64,000 nucleotides of DNA from Portunus trituberculatus. Taxonomy: Eukaryota; Arthropoda; Malacostraca; Decapoda; Portunidae. Within the stretch, counting starts at the first letter, position 1; every line of letters starts with the position of its first letter. A program made the translations under genes and the position numbers. Location of the stretch: assembly GCF_017591435.1 (NCBI RefSeq), contig NC_059300.1:15230204-15294203 (forward strand), read 5' to 3'. Under the pieces are notes generated by a model. It made no database searches. It worked only from the letters and a program-made list of their open reading frames with translations, and was not told where the DNA came from. Shown one piece after another: positions 14,109-28,843 of the stretch.

Positions 14109-14437
14109 CTTCTATAGTTATAGTATAATACCAGTAGTAGTATATATAGTAATAGTATGCAAAAATTAAGAAATAAGGTGAAAAATACAATTTTTTTGGT
14201 CTTGGGAGGTGGTTTGGAATGAATTATAATTTCTTCCATAAGAATACAAGTATTTTTATGCTTTGGAGTAAGAACGTTTTGGAGTAAGAACAAAATTTTG
14301 AATGGATTAAGTTTGTATTCCAAGGCACCACTGTATATCTTTCCTTTGAGATGTCCCTTGCATAATAATGCTGCAACAAATCATCTCAAACATTCTTTTC
14401 ACTCAACTCATAACTTCCCGAGTTGTATCGGTCATTT

Positions 14438-14597
<160 letters not shown>

Positions 14598-14618
14598 CAG
14601 TGCAGCTGAGGTACTGAC

Positions 14619-14792
14619 CGGAGGCACATCCATGTGAGGGTGGGTTGTGTGCTGCATGATGTAGAAGGGCTGCAGGGGATATGGGGGCACCTGGGACTGG
14701 GGGTAATGCCGGAACGTACCATGAGCCACTGAAGGCATCAAAGTCCCATTGGGAGTGAGAAGTGACGACTGGTGTTCATACACTTGTATGGG
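14619..14792 (-). CDS. shep: RBMS/alan shepard-like protein, C-terminal region exon
   Basis: Internal exon of 174 nt, 58 codons, entered in phase 0 after an acceptor reading TTCTCTCCACAG and left in phase 0. It encodes a segment rich in Pro, His and Gln (PIQVYEHQSSLL at the start, HMDVPP at the end), like the low-complexity tails that follow the two RRMs in RBMS/shep proteins. The phase joins exactly to exon 15111-15270. The donor reads GTCAGT rather than the usual GTAAGT, and a long (TC)n run follows within about 25 nt, so the exact 3' limit is less certain than for the other exons. Later exons and the stop codon were not found to the left and are probably outside the window. Confidence 0.75.
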
Positions 14793-15110
14793 CTGTGGAG
14801 AGAAGAATCTTCTTACAATTAACTTTTCTATTTGTGTTTCCTTAAGCTATAAACTTCCGGAGTTCAATTTAGCATGATAGAATTAAGTTTTTTTCAATCT
14901 ATATGATTGCTTAATCCTCATAGGAAAGTTTATCCACCGATACTGCAAGACATATAGATAATCTTTTCAACAGATGGCTGCCTCAATGCTAATACATTGT
15001 GCTATCCTTTCTTTAGCAGAATCACAAACACGTGGGAAAAAAAAAAAACTGGAAGGGAACTGTATTTTACAAAACTGAATAAATCTGAATAAATACATTT
15101 GACAACTTAC

Positions 15111-15270
15111 TTCAGGTCTTTCCCAGTTGCCCGGATCCTTGGATTTATATTGGTTTCGCTTTTTGTTCCCAGAATCAGCAAACTTGACGAGTAAAGCTTC
15201 CTTGGCTCCTCGCAGCACCTTTTTATTAAATATCTGAATAATGTGCTCACACTTCTCCCGAGACTCCATT
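15111..15270 (-). CDS. shep: RBMS/alan shepard-like protein, RRM2 C-terminal half exon
   Basis: Exon of 160 nt with acceptor TTGTTATTCCAG and donor GTAAGT. It starts in phase 2, completing the Arg codon left open by exon 24314-24563, and ends in phase 0. The protein begins MESREKCEHIIQIFNKK, which finishes RNP1 of the second RRM (RGVGFAR joined to M) and then gives its last helix and strand (EALLVKFADSGNKK). This is the RBMS pattern, in which the same region reads FARMES then a KFADGGQKK-like strand. The RRM2 strand is followed by a basic linker (RNQYKSKDPGNWERPE). Confidence 0.92.
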
Positions 15271-16984
15271 CTGGAATAACAAAATTGACCAAGTCTCATT
15301 ATGAGAATTACAAATGGTAAGTGGATATCCATATCCAGAATATGTCAAAAGAATATAAATCAGCAAACTTCATGAAATGACTTGTGCCTCAGTTTCCTCA
15401 AATCACACAAATATATAAACACTTTGATGTGCTCATTTTCACTATGATACAAAAATTTCATATATGCAGACTGTAAAAATCACAGAAATCCTAATGTAAG
15501 CAACTTACAGTAGTAATAGTATCCTCATATCACAAGCCTAGCTTCTTGTAGGATATGATTTCCTATGTCTATTTGTCAGTATCAACTAAAATATATGCAT
15601 TTTGTGATAATTCATTCCAGGATCACACCTAAAGTAAAATGTCACCATACACAAACCATTAAGCAGAAAAAAATGCATAGAATTTGACTTAACACTAATA
15701 TTTTGAATTTGGATTGTTGTTCATATTGGACAAAAAAAATTTTCAACTATATGAAATTGCCTTTAAGGTGTGATAGTTCAGTAAGATAAGTGTTGGTGGT
15801 ATCATTGGGACAAGCCTGCTGGTTGTTTCCTAATTACAGCTAGAATTCTTATCTTTACTATCACTCAATACTTCTAGAGATCACTGATGACATCTTACAA
15901 ATACTTGCCTAAGGACTGCTAAAGAGAAAAAATTAAAGAAGTGGATGGGTTGGCATGATCAGTGAGATGACCAAGTAGATATATATGTACTCTGAAATAC
16001 ACTGAAATATGTAACACCATACATTTGGGTATATAAGATGGCACTTGAACCACCCTAAAAGAAAGATACAAAACATATATAAAAACAATGATCTTGAAAT
16101 TTTACGCAAAATGCCACTGCAATGTGGATTTGAATAGTTTTGACTTTCTATTATGACTTTTGGGGAAGTTAATCATAGCAAAATAAGAATCTGTCTTGAG
16201 AAAATGTGTTGAAACATTCCCATTGATGAATCTCTCCAGCTTGCAATATTGTATAAGAATGAAGTCCTTATACTGAAAAACAATAACTTGGAATGTCAGC
16301 ATATCTAATCAAAAGATCATGGTTGGCAATCCATTATATGCAGGTGGTGAAAGGCAAGATTTTATTTATAATCAGGATAAGCGATCACACTGCACATGGC
16401 CAATCTATAATTTAACGTCATTAATGACCATCCATCCTTTTTCAGGAAAATAAACAAAAGCACACTACATCATACAAAGATGTTGCAGATGTGTGCATGA
16501 AACAGCATGCTTTCATTGGTTGTGTCCCTTCTATTGGCCAATAGTGTGGCATGTGCAAAATCATCTGGGAAGACTAAGCCATACCTTGACATCACCCATG
16601 CTTCTTTTTTTATACAGAGTAGGCGATTCTATGTTTAGTCATCTGCAGTACGCTACATAGTTTGCTTAATAATTCAAAAATTAATGTGTCAAGTACACTA
16701 CTGTACTGTATTGTACTATATTTTCATTTTTAATCATTAGTTTATTGATTTTTACTAGAAAATGCTTATTTCAACAAAAATCATCCAATTTTATGAAAAT
16801 CTAAATTTCAATCGACCGCAGAAACCCAACATTGATTTAAACTGAAAATTCATAAAAATCCGTGATCCACTGAGGCTACAATAGGTGAATGACAATAAAG
16901 AGAGGGATTACTTATCTGAAAATGACCACCAAGAGTTGATATCATCTGTGTAATGTATTCAAATAGGTACATACATTGTGCACA
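15271..16984. other. Intron sequence, nothing recognised
   Basis: AT-rich intron of the RBMS-like gene before the LINE at 16985. No open frame, repeat terminus or RNA gene was recognised. A short (CA)n tract (about 16980-17000) lies at the end, exactly where the plus-strand LINE copy begins. Confidence 0.6.
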
Positions 16985-18376
16985 CATGCACACACACACA
17001 CTACGAAATTAATGGAAACAGGAACAGGAAGAGGAAAGATAAATTTTTGGAGGTTGTTAACAGACAATTCCTGGAAATCACGAAAATCACTGTAATTCAA
17101 GTAATCAAAGAGAAAGAAGACCTGGTGCAAGATAGAGTGGATAAGACTAATCTTTGGGATGAAAGAAAAGAAAAATCCAAACAAATTCAAGACAGCACAC
17201 AAGAACTACACCAGGAGGTGGAAGAAGTGATCAAACTAGGATGATACAGTGTAAGGGTAAGAGACCAATGAAAGTGAGAATAAGATCCCTAGTGACAGTA
17301 GAGGAAATTATGGGTCAGAAAGGAAAGCTGGCCGATAATACTGAACACAAGGATATATGGATAAAAAGAGATATGAACCTAGAGGAGAGGGAAAAGGAGA
17401 AAGGGCTAAGAAGTGAAGCTAAGGAAAAAAATGAGAAAAGGATAGAGATTGAACAAAAAAAATTTTTACTGAAGGGTTCTGGATATGACACTAAAGAAGT
17501 GGGACCTACGGAAGTAAAAGGAGGTCGTGGAGGAGGCAAGAAATTTAGAGTGACTTATACTAATATAGATGGGTTGTTATCAAGCATGTTGGAGGTTAGG
17601 GATTATTTGAAAGAGAAAAAGCCAGATGTAATGTGCATCGTTGAAACAAAACTAAGAGAGCAGATCCATATTAACTTCAAAGAGGAGGGATATACTAGCT
17701 GGAAGAGAGACAGGAAGGATAATGGCGGAGGAGGAGTGCTTATAATGGATCGTGATAATATATACGTGGAGGATGTGCAATATGGAGAGTACAAAGTGGA
17801 AGTAATGGGAGTAACAATCAAAACAGAGGAATTGAAGAAGAGAAAAAATCATAGTTACATACGTGCCACATAAGAGAAATGGGGAACTAAAGAACATAAA
17901 GATATATAAAGAGAGGTGATTAAGTGCCTAGATAACATGGTAAGAAGAGATAAAAGAATACTTTTAGTTGGAGACTTTAACTGGAGAGAGATGGAAGTAA
18001 TGGATAATAATGGACAGTGGAGTGAGGAAGTGTTACAGATGACTATGGTTAATGCAATGGATCAGTGGGTGGAGGAGTCAACAAGGTACAGGGGGAAAGA
18101 ACCATCGTTGCTTGACCTAGTATTCACAAAGAAACCAGAGCCACCTCCAATCATACAATACCTTAGTCCAATGGGAAGAAGTGATCATGTGACATTAGAG
18201 ATGCAAATCCAGGAGGAGGATGGGATAAGTTACAGAGATGACTACAAAGGAGAGAAATTAAATTATGCAAGAGTGGATTTTGAAAAATTAAGAATCTATT
18301 TTGCTGGTATTGAGTGGAGAAACATTATATACAGAAAGACAATACAAGGGAAATATGAAATATTCTTACAGAAATA
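16985..18376 (+). mobile_element. CR1-like LINE family B, copy B2 (5' half)
   Basis: Begins directly after a short (CA)n tract and runs through the ORF1-like region and EEP endonuclease. It is cut at a TA (18375-18376) by Tigger-like element T2. It is the best-preserved family-B 5' region in the window. The missing half appears to be the inverted fragment 19246-20325, which starts at the matching LINE position. Confidence 0.85.
17241..18373 (+). pseudogene. LINE ORF1-like domain fused to EEP endonuclease (B2)
   Basis: A frame of about 210 codons (17241-17873) runs from an ORF1-like domain (KRPMKVRIRSLVTVEEIM, NTEHKDIWIKRDMNLEERE) straight into the EEP endonuclease start (VTYTNIDGLLSSMLEVRDYL, KPDVMCIVETKLRE). 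A second frame (17916-18373) continues with the catalytic blocks ILLVGDFNW, SLLDLVFTKKPE and GRSDHVTLEMQI. One shift near 17875 separates them. The endonuclease would nick the target strand to prime reverse transcription. The absence of a stop between the ORF1-like region and the endonuclease differs from family A, where the two frames overlap. Confidence 0.78.
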
Positions 18377-19245
18377 CAGGCAACCCCCGCTTAACGAAGG
18401 TTCACATGAAATTTCGCTACAATGAAGGTTTCATTTTACTACCATCTGCTCGTTCAACGAACACCAAACTTGCTTTAACAAAGTTTTATCCAGGTAATTT
18501 TTTCCAAGTTTGAAAGCCCTGTCATATCATACAAGCCAACAGGCTTTTGAATATACACCAGCGTCTCTCGTGGACAACACAACACACGCACCACTCACTC
18601 CCCCCTGTTCAAAACAATAGCAGCGTCAGTAGCAGCTTGTCTTCCCTCGCTCAACTTACCACCAAAATGCCCTGCAATTTCGCCTAGCATTGCTAAAAAG
18701 ACCAGGAAGTCTCTTACTCTCGAAGTGAAGCTGGATATTATTCACAGAAATGAGAGGCGAGAAAACTAATAGCATTCCTCGCCACCATTTTGACTCCATC
18801 TACTGTCTCTACCATTTTCAAGTCAGCAGACTCTATTAAGAAGGCTGGTGAGACCGTATCTACCTTGCACGCTAAAAGAACCACCTGAACTCGTGACTCT
18901 ACAATGGATAAAATGGAAAGCCTTGTGGAAATGTGGTACATAAATTTTGTATGTGATACAATGATGCGCCCTTTGTTTACATTCCACAGATTGCCAGTTA
19001 GTGTCTTTCTCGTTTCATTCTCCCTCCCTTCATAAATTTTAGACCATCAACATTATAAAGTTACGTATATACATATATTAGTGTACATTAAATGACTTAA
19101 ATTAAATTGCCTAAATGTTTAACTTCATAATTTTTTTTACTTTCATTAAACCTTTCACTGTACTATGATGCACTCTCACTTTGTTTACTCTCCATGGAAG
19201 TTCAAGTCAGGGTTAAACTTGTTATAATTGGTTCGCTTAACGAAA
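18377..19245 (+). mobile_element. Tigger-like element T2, right end lost
   Basis: Starts with CAGGCAACCCCCGCTTAACG after TA, in LINE B2. Its right terminal repeat is missing: similarity ends at about 19245 inside GGTTCGCTTAACGAAA, and inverted LINE sequence follows. It carries the same truncated HTH-type transposase (about 18667-18890, with frameshifts). It shares private variants with T3, for example ACATTAAATGAC near 19086, where the other copies read ATTATAATGAC. Confidence 0.85.
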
Positions 19246-20325
19246 ATTTGTATATTAGTGAACATTTTATATGATAATCCAAATACATATCTTGCTTATG
19301 TGTTATTCAGGGCTCAGATTTTCCTATATGATCACTCCCAGTTCTTTTTCCTCTTTAGTCTTCATTATTTGTACCACTTCCATCAAATAGATATATACCA
19401 GTCTTTTGCGCTTTCCTAGTTCCATTATGTGACATTTCTTGGAATTAAACTCCAATTTCCACTTCCTACTCCACTCAATGATCTTGTTTATATCTTCCTG
19501 TAACAGCAGACTTCTCCCTGGTTTTGATAACTCTTAGCAGCTTTGCATCATCAGTGAATATATTTATATAACTGTTTACCCCAATGTGAATGTCGTTTAC
19601 ATAAATCTGAAACATAATGAGGGCTCACACTGACCCTTGCGCCACTCCAATAGTTACTTTACACCAAGATGAGTATGTATCTCTGATCACAGTTCTCATT
19701 TCCCTATCCTTCAAATAAGTTCTTGTCCATTCTATCAAAGTTGCTTGCAGTTCTCCATTGTTCTCTAGTTTCCAAAGTAGTCTTCTATGAGGGACTTTAT
19801 TAAAAGCCTTTTTTATATCCAGGTATACTTTGCCCACCCATACGTCTCTGTTTTCCAGTCCTGCAATAACTTGGGTAGAAGTTTAATAAATTTGATATGC
19901 ATGACCTCCCTATCCTGATCCCAAATTGTCTGTTCGATATGACTTGCTTCCCTTCTAGAAATTTAACCCATTTTTCTTTGATAATTATTTCATACAACTT
20001 CCCTAAAACACTTGTAAGTGACACTGATCTGTAGTTTAGTGGTTCAGTTGCCTTTCCTCCTTTAAATACCAGTATTACATCTGCTCTCTTTGCTTTTATT
20101 CACCACATCTTTCTCAAAGTTTTTTTCTTAATCTTTCCTTACTCTAATATATTCATTTCTCACATCCCTGTATTGCCGTCTGTTATTGTCATTTCTCTGT
20201 TTTACGAGCTTCTTTCAAGCTCTATTTTTTGCCTTTTTAGCTTATATGAATCTAGCATTGTACTAAGCATGTATTTTTTTCTTAACACTTTAAACAGGTA
20301 CAATTTTTTTTACTCCTTCCTTATA
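19246..20325 (-). mobile_element. CR1-like LINE family B, inverted fragment B3
   Basis: Minus-strand RT-containing fragment. It encodes GKVYLDIKKAFNKVPHRRLLWKLE, YLKDREMRTVIRD and GVAQGSV (19625-19837), and RPVSLTSVLGKLYEIIIKEKW-like sequence near 20000. Its high-coordinate end (TTACTCCTTCCTTATA) is the LINE position just after the T2 insertion point in B2, so B2 and B3 look like two halves of one element. It lacks a 3' end and has an internal deletion near 20095. Confidence 0.8.
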
Positions 20326-21100
20326 CAGGCAACCCCCGTTTAATGAAGGGGTTACGTTCCTAAAAAAAAACTTTGTTAAGTGAATTTTCGTTAAGCGAAC
20401 CAATTATAACAAGTTTAACCCCTGACTTGAACTTCCATGGAGAGTAAACAAAGTGAGACTGCATCATAGTACAGTGAAAGGTTTAATGAAAGTAAAATAT
20501 TATGAAGTTAAACATTTAGGCAATTTAATTTAAGTCATTTAATGTACACTAATGTATGTATATACGTAACTTTATAATGTTGATGATCTTAAATTTATGA
20601 AGGGAGGGAGAATGAAACGGGAAAGACACTAACCGGCAATCTGTGGAATGTAAACAAAGGGCGCATCATTGTATCACATACAAAACTTATGTACCACATT
20701 TCCACAAGGCTTTCCATTTTATCCATTGTAGAGTCACGAGTTCAGGTGGTTCTTTTAGCGTGCAAGGAAGATACGGTCTCACCAGCCTTCTTAATGGAGT
20801 CTGCTGACTTGAAAATAGTAGAGACAGTAGATGGAATCAAGATGGTGGCGAGCAATGCTATTAGTTTTCTCGCCTCTCATGTCTGTGAATAATATCCAGC
20901 TTCACTTCGAGAGTAAGAGACTTCCTGGTCATTTTAGCAATGCTAGGCGACATTGCAGGGCATTTTGGTGGTAAGTTGAACGAGGGAAGACAAGCTGCTA
21001 CTGATGCTGGTGTTCGTTAAACAAGCAGATGGTAGTAGAATGAAACCTTCGTTGTAGCGAAATTTCGTTGTGTGAACCTTCGTTAAACGGGGGTTGCCTG
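20326..21100 (-). mobile_element. Tigger-like element T3, complete
   Basis: About 775 bp with both ends (CAGGCAACCCCCGTTTAATG and the inverted partner ending GGGGGTTGCCTG). It is flanked by TA on the left and by TATATATA (21101-21108) on the right, and its orientation is opposite to T2. Encoded remnants of the HTH domain are on the minus strand near 20750-20950. Confidence 0.88.
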
Positions 21101-21108
21101 TATATATA

Positions 21109-22077
21109 CAGGCAAACCCCCTTAACGAAGGGGTTACGTTCCTAAAAAACGCTTTGTTAAGCGAAACTTCGTTAAGCGAACAGATTATAACCCCTGACTT
21201 GAACTTCCACTGAGAGTAAGCAAAGCAAGAGTGCATCATAGTACAGTGAAAGTTTTAATGAAAGTAAAAATTATGAAGTTTAACATTCAAGGAGTTAAAT
21301 TTAATTTAAGTCATTATAATGTACACTAATGTATGTATGTACATAACTTTATAATGTTGATGATCTTAAATTTATGAAGGGAGGGAAAGTGAAACGGGAA
21401 AGACACTAACCGGCAACCTGTGGAATGTAAACAAAGGGCGCATCATTGTACCGCATACAAAACTTATGTACTACATTTCCACAAGGCTTTCCATTTTATC
21501 TAGTGTAGAGTCACGAGTTCAGGTGGTTCTTTTAGCTTGCAAGGAAGATACAGTCTCACCAGCCTTCTTAATAGTCTGCTGACCTTGAAAATAGTAGAGA
21601 CACTAGATGGAGTCAAGATGGTGGCCAGCAATGCTATAGTTTTCTCTCCTCTTTTGTGTCTGTGAATAATATCCAGCTTCTCTTTCAGAGTAAGAGACAT
21701 CCTGGTCTTCTTAGGAACGCTAGGCCAGGCCACATTGCAGGGCGTTTTGGTGGTAAGTTGAACGAGTGAAGACGAGCTGCTGCTGACGCCGTCATGTGGT
21801 GCGTGTTGTCCATGAGAGGCTTGATCTTGATCTTGATCTTGATTCTACAGATGTCTCAGAATTTCTCCTGAGGCAGGCCTTAGTATTTGCAGCTCCTGGT
21901 GTATTCAAAAGCTCGTTGGCTTGCGTGATACAGCGGGGCTTTCAAACTTGGAAAAAATTACCTGGATAAACTTCGTTAAAGCAAGTTTGGTGTTTGTTAA
22001 ACGAGCAGATGGTAGTAAAATGAAACCTTCGTTGTAGCGAAATTTCGTTGTGTGAACCTTCGTTAAACGGGGGTTGC

Positions 22078-22080
<3 letters not shown>
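21109..22080 (-). mobile_element. Tigger-like element T4, complete
   Basis: About 972 bp with both ends, immediately after T3 and separated only by four TA units. The minus-strand frame 21500-21733 encodes the HTH domain (SLTLKEKLDIIHRHKRGEK, SSVSTIFKVS). It carries an extra insert of about 80 bp (21819-21898) with a repeated GATCTT motif, shared only with T5. Its right end runs into a long (TA)n tract. Confidence 0.88.

Positions 22081-22160
<80 letters not shown>
22081..22160. repeat. (TA)n microsatellite between T4 and T5
   Basis: Pure TA run of about 80 bp starting at the exact end of T4, where a TA target duplication would be. It appears to have replaced the left end of T5. Confidence 0.97.
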
Positions 22161-23965
<1,805 letters not shown>

Positions 23966-24313
23966 TAATCAATAAAATTTGCAATGCATAAATTTAAATA
24001 GAGATGGTTTGGTTCCCAGCTTCACTTAAAAAAATGAGTTCATGATGAAGGTGTTACCTAAAATATTTACAGTATTTTTCAGGCCTGTCTTTTGAAAAAT
24101 TTTCAAACTATATTTCATAACATAAAAGTGTCTCCCATATATGATAGAATTTCATTTAAAATAATAAAATACATAATTTAGTAAAACATATTACTTCTGT
24201 TAAGCATTATAACTTTCAAAAATAATTTAACATGTTAGAAATGGGTTAATTTCATTTGTAAATGAAAAGATTGTTGAAGATAATTCTAAGTCCACAACAC
24301 ATTCAATCCTTAC
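23966..24313. other. Intron sequence, nothing recognised
   Basis: AT-rich intron tail after exon 24314-24563 (in gene direction). No motif seen beyond the splice donor. Confidence 0.6.
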
Positions 24314-24563
24314 CTCGCAAAGCCAACACCTCTGGACTGCACATTGTTGTCTCTGAGGATACGTGTGGAAATGACTTGGCCATGCTGTGCTAAGAGCTGC
24401 TCTAACTCTGCTTCATTCATGTGAGGTGGCAGGTTGGCAATATACAAGTTGGTAGGGTCTTGCTCCTGCTGCTTGGCCATCTGTGCCTGGATGTTGGAGG
24501 CCTGCAGACCCTTAACTGCCTTGTCTGCTGCAGCTGGCAACTCAAAGTCTACAAACCCATAGC
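24314..24563 (-). CDS. shep: RBMS/alan shepard-like protein, RRM1 end and RRM2 start exon
   Basis: Exon of 250 nt with acceptor GATGCTTCAACAG and donor GTAAGG. It enters in phase 1 and leaves in phase 2. It encodes YGFVDFELPAAADKAVKGLQ, which completes RNP1 (KGYGFVDF with the previous exon) and the second helix of RRM1. A short linker follows (IQAQMAKQQEQDP), then RRM2 from NLYIANLPPHM (RNP2) through ELEQLLAQHGQVISTRILRD to VQSRGVGFA (RNP1 start). The two RRMs sit close together as in RBMS1/2/3 and Drosophila shep, which bind single-stranded A/U-rich nucleic acids. This is the most diagnostic exon of the gene. Confidence 0.95.
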
Positions 24564-24933
24564 CTGTTGAAGCATCCCTGCCTTAGTACTTAAGTATGGT
24601 GAACCTTAATTTGTTATGAAAGGGTAGTGCCTAGATTCCTTATTCATAGTCTTTTTTTTTTGCACTCTTCTGATATATCACTCATTAAAATCAAGCCATT
24701 TATCTATCACATATTCCTTTGAAAGATATGGACCATAATTATTTTTCCATAATACATACACCTAAAGAACCTGAAACACTCAACATATGGTACAATATCT
24801 TATATTTGAATAAAAGTAAAATTCACAGCAAATAAGTATGTTAAAAAAAAAGTAAGTAAGCACATAATAAAGTCTCTTGTTACTGAAACCAAACAATGCT
24901 TTACATACCAGGGTATTGAGTGAGGACACTCAC
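24564..24933. other. Short intron of the RBMS-like gene
   Basis: 370 bp intron with canonical GT donor (at 24933) and AG acceptor (at 24564). Nothing else recognised. Confidence 0.85.
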
Positions 24934-24992
24934 CTTTACATTTGTTTGTGTTCTTGTCTAAGATAGCTTTTGTTGATATGATGTTGCCATAC
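24934..24992 (-). CDS. shep: RBMS/alan shepard-like protein, RRM1 middle exon
   Basis: Small exon of 59 nt: acceptor TCTTCACCACAG, donor GTGAGT. It enters in phase 2, completing the Lys codon of MCKK from exon 59866-60152, and leaves in phase 1. It encodes YGNIISTKAILDKNTNKCK, the second strand and following loop of RRM1, nearly the same as the YG.IISTKAILDK.TNKCKGYGF segment known in RBMS/shep proteins. The intron upstream of it in the gene is about 34.9 kb and holds the LINE array. Confidence 0.95.
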
Positions 24993-25471
24993 CTGTGGTG
25001 AAGAGAATATCCAAGTAAGTAAACATTTAATCACACTCCAACTTAAATTTAACAATAATGACACTTGTGTAAGTGCACACAGTATACATGGACTAACTCT
25101 TATGGCTAAGCCAACTATTTCACAATGATAAAAGTTAGAATGTATAAATGAAAGAACCTGATTTCAATGTGCAGCTTGTGCAGTCATTAGACACTGTGGA
25201 TGGATATATGGATGGATATGAGTGAAAATATGGATAATCCTGAGGAGGATGGAGTAGCTTCAAATAACTGCTCACCACGAGGTATAAAATACAACTAACA
25301 TCCATGCATACCCAAACACACACACACACCATTGGAGAGATAAGCTGCATGTGTTTATGATACATAACTACATTATGCTGACTCTGCCTGATTCAGTACA
25401 ATAACTCTCAAACTCAGCAGGCATGGCTTATAAACAACTGCTCTACACACCACTAAGACTTCAACACTTAC

Positions 25472-25513
25472 TCTCTCCAGCACAGTACTATTCTGAAGGC
25501 CAGTGATGGAAAC
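25472..25513 (-). other. Candidate 42-nt cassette microexon
   Basis: A segment bounded by TTTCTTTTAG and GTAAGTG on the gene strand. Its length is a multiple of three. It would fit the phase between exons 59866-60152 and 24934-24992, adding 14 codons (FPSLAFRIVLCWRE) without a stop. The insertion would fall within RRM1, just after its first helix, which is unusual. It may be a cryptic or decoy exon or a coincidence. Confidence 0.25.
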
Positions 25514-27860
<2,347 letters not shown>

Positions 27861-28617
27861 CTGAACAACAATGAGTTTGCTTGCAGCACTTCAGCACTCC
27901 CTTCTCCATAAGTTATTTCATCCACCTGCAGCTCTTTCTTTACAAGTAGCATCACTCCCCCAATTTTTTTTTGTTTCTTTATTCTTCTTCCATATATATT
28001 AACTATTTCCCCCAATATCCAATGCTTCAAAATTTCCATACAACTTGGTCACAGTTAATCCCATGATATCAGGCTTATTTTCTCTTAAATTATCATTCAA
28101 CTCAATTTCTACCATTAAAATACCACTTACATTTGTGTATGCTACTTGTAATACTCTTCCTTTTCTACAGTGATACTTATTTCACTTTTGTTCTCCCTCC
28201 TTGTGTACCACTTCCTCAGTCTCATGTCTATGACCTACCAGCAGTAGCTTGTCCTCTCCTCTGTTGGTGTGTTTTAAGTTTTTTTTCTTTGGCTGTTTCC
28301 CATAGCTGCCTGAGTTTAACACTTTCCTCTTCATTTAGATTATGTCTCAATCATTCATTTTTGTATGCTGCTTTCCTTCCCAGCCTCCATGAGCCTGCCA
28401 GGATTTCCTCAGCGCCTGCTTGTGATATTATTCCAATCTTTAACGGACATGTATTTCCCCCTCATATTTCCTTAGTCTATAGACTTCTTCAGTTTCTTCA
28501 CTCAATCTCTTGCCTTCTTCTTCATTATCCATCAATACTTTCTCAGATTGCTTTACCTCGTATTCTTCTCTTTTGTGTCTAATTGGCATAAGTTTTTCCT
28601 TTAGTCCAAAGATAACT
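27861..28617 (-). mobile_element. Old CR1-like LINE endonuclease/ORF1 remnant
   Basis: The minus-strand frame 27851-28039 reads GGVMLLVKKELQVDEITYGEG, matching the GGVMIM-KEIVINQVE-G strand of the EEP endonuclease in family A, preceded by a PDIMGLT.TKLYG-like motif near 28060. Sequence to 28617 corresponds to the ORF1 end in weakly preserved form. It is truncated by T6. Confidence 0.6.
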
Positions 28618-28841
28618 GGGGGAGTGAGTGGTGCACGTTTTGTCCACGAGAGGTGCTGGTGTATTCAAAAGCCTGTCGGCTTGCGTGATACGGCGGGGCT
28701 TTCAAACTTGGAAAAAATTACCTGGATAAAATTTCGTTAAAGTGAGTTTGATGTTCGTTAAACGAGCAGATGGTAGTAAAAGGAAACCTTTGTTGTAGCA
28801 AAATTTTGTTGTGTGAACCTCCGTTAAGCGGGAGTTGCCTG
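28618..28841 (-). mobile_element. Tigger-like element T6, partial
   Basis: Only the last 224 bp of the family is left, with the terminus GGGAGTTGCCTG at 28841. Another element (28844-30009) follows after one TA. Confidence 0.82.
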
Positions 28842-28843
28842 TA

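Larger units (their letters stand above)
12991..14333. mobile_element. Tigger/mariner-like relic (CAGTGGTGCC end)
   Basis: The right end at 14333, read inverted, is CAGTGGTGCCTTGGAATAC, the typical end of Tigger/mariner-type elements, and is followed by TA. The left end near 12991 has lost the outermost bases but keeps related inner sequence (TACGAATGCTTTTGAGTACG and GGATTACGAAC). The interior is interrupted by a piggyBac-like relic from about 13372. No transposase frame survives. Confidence 0.65.
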
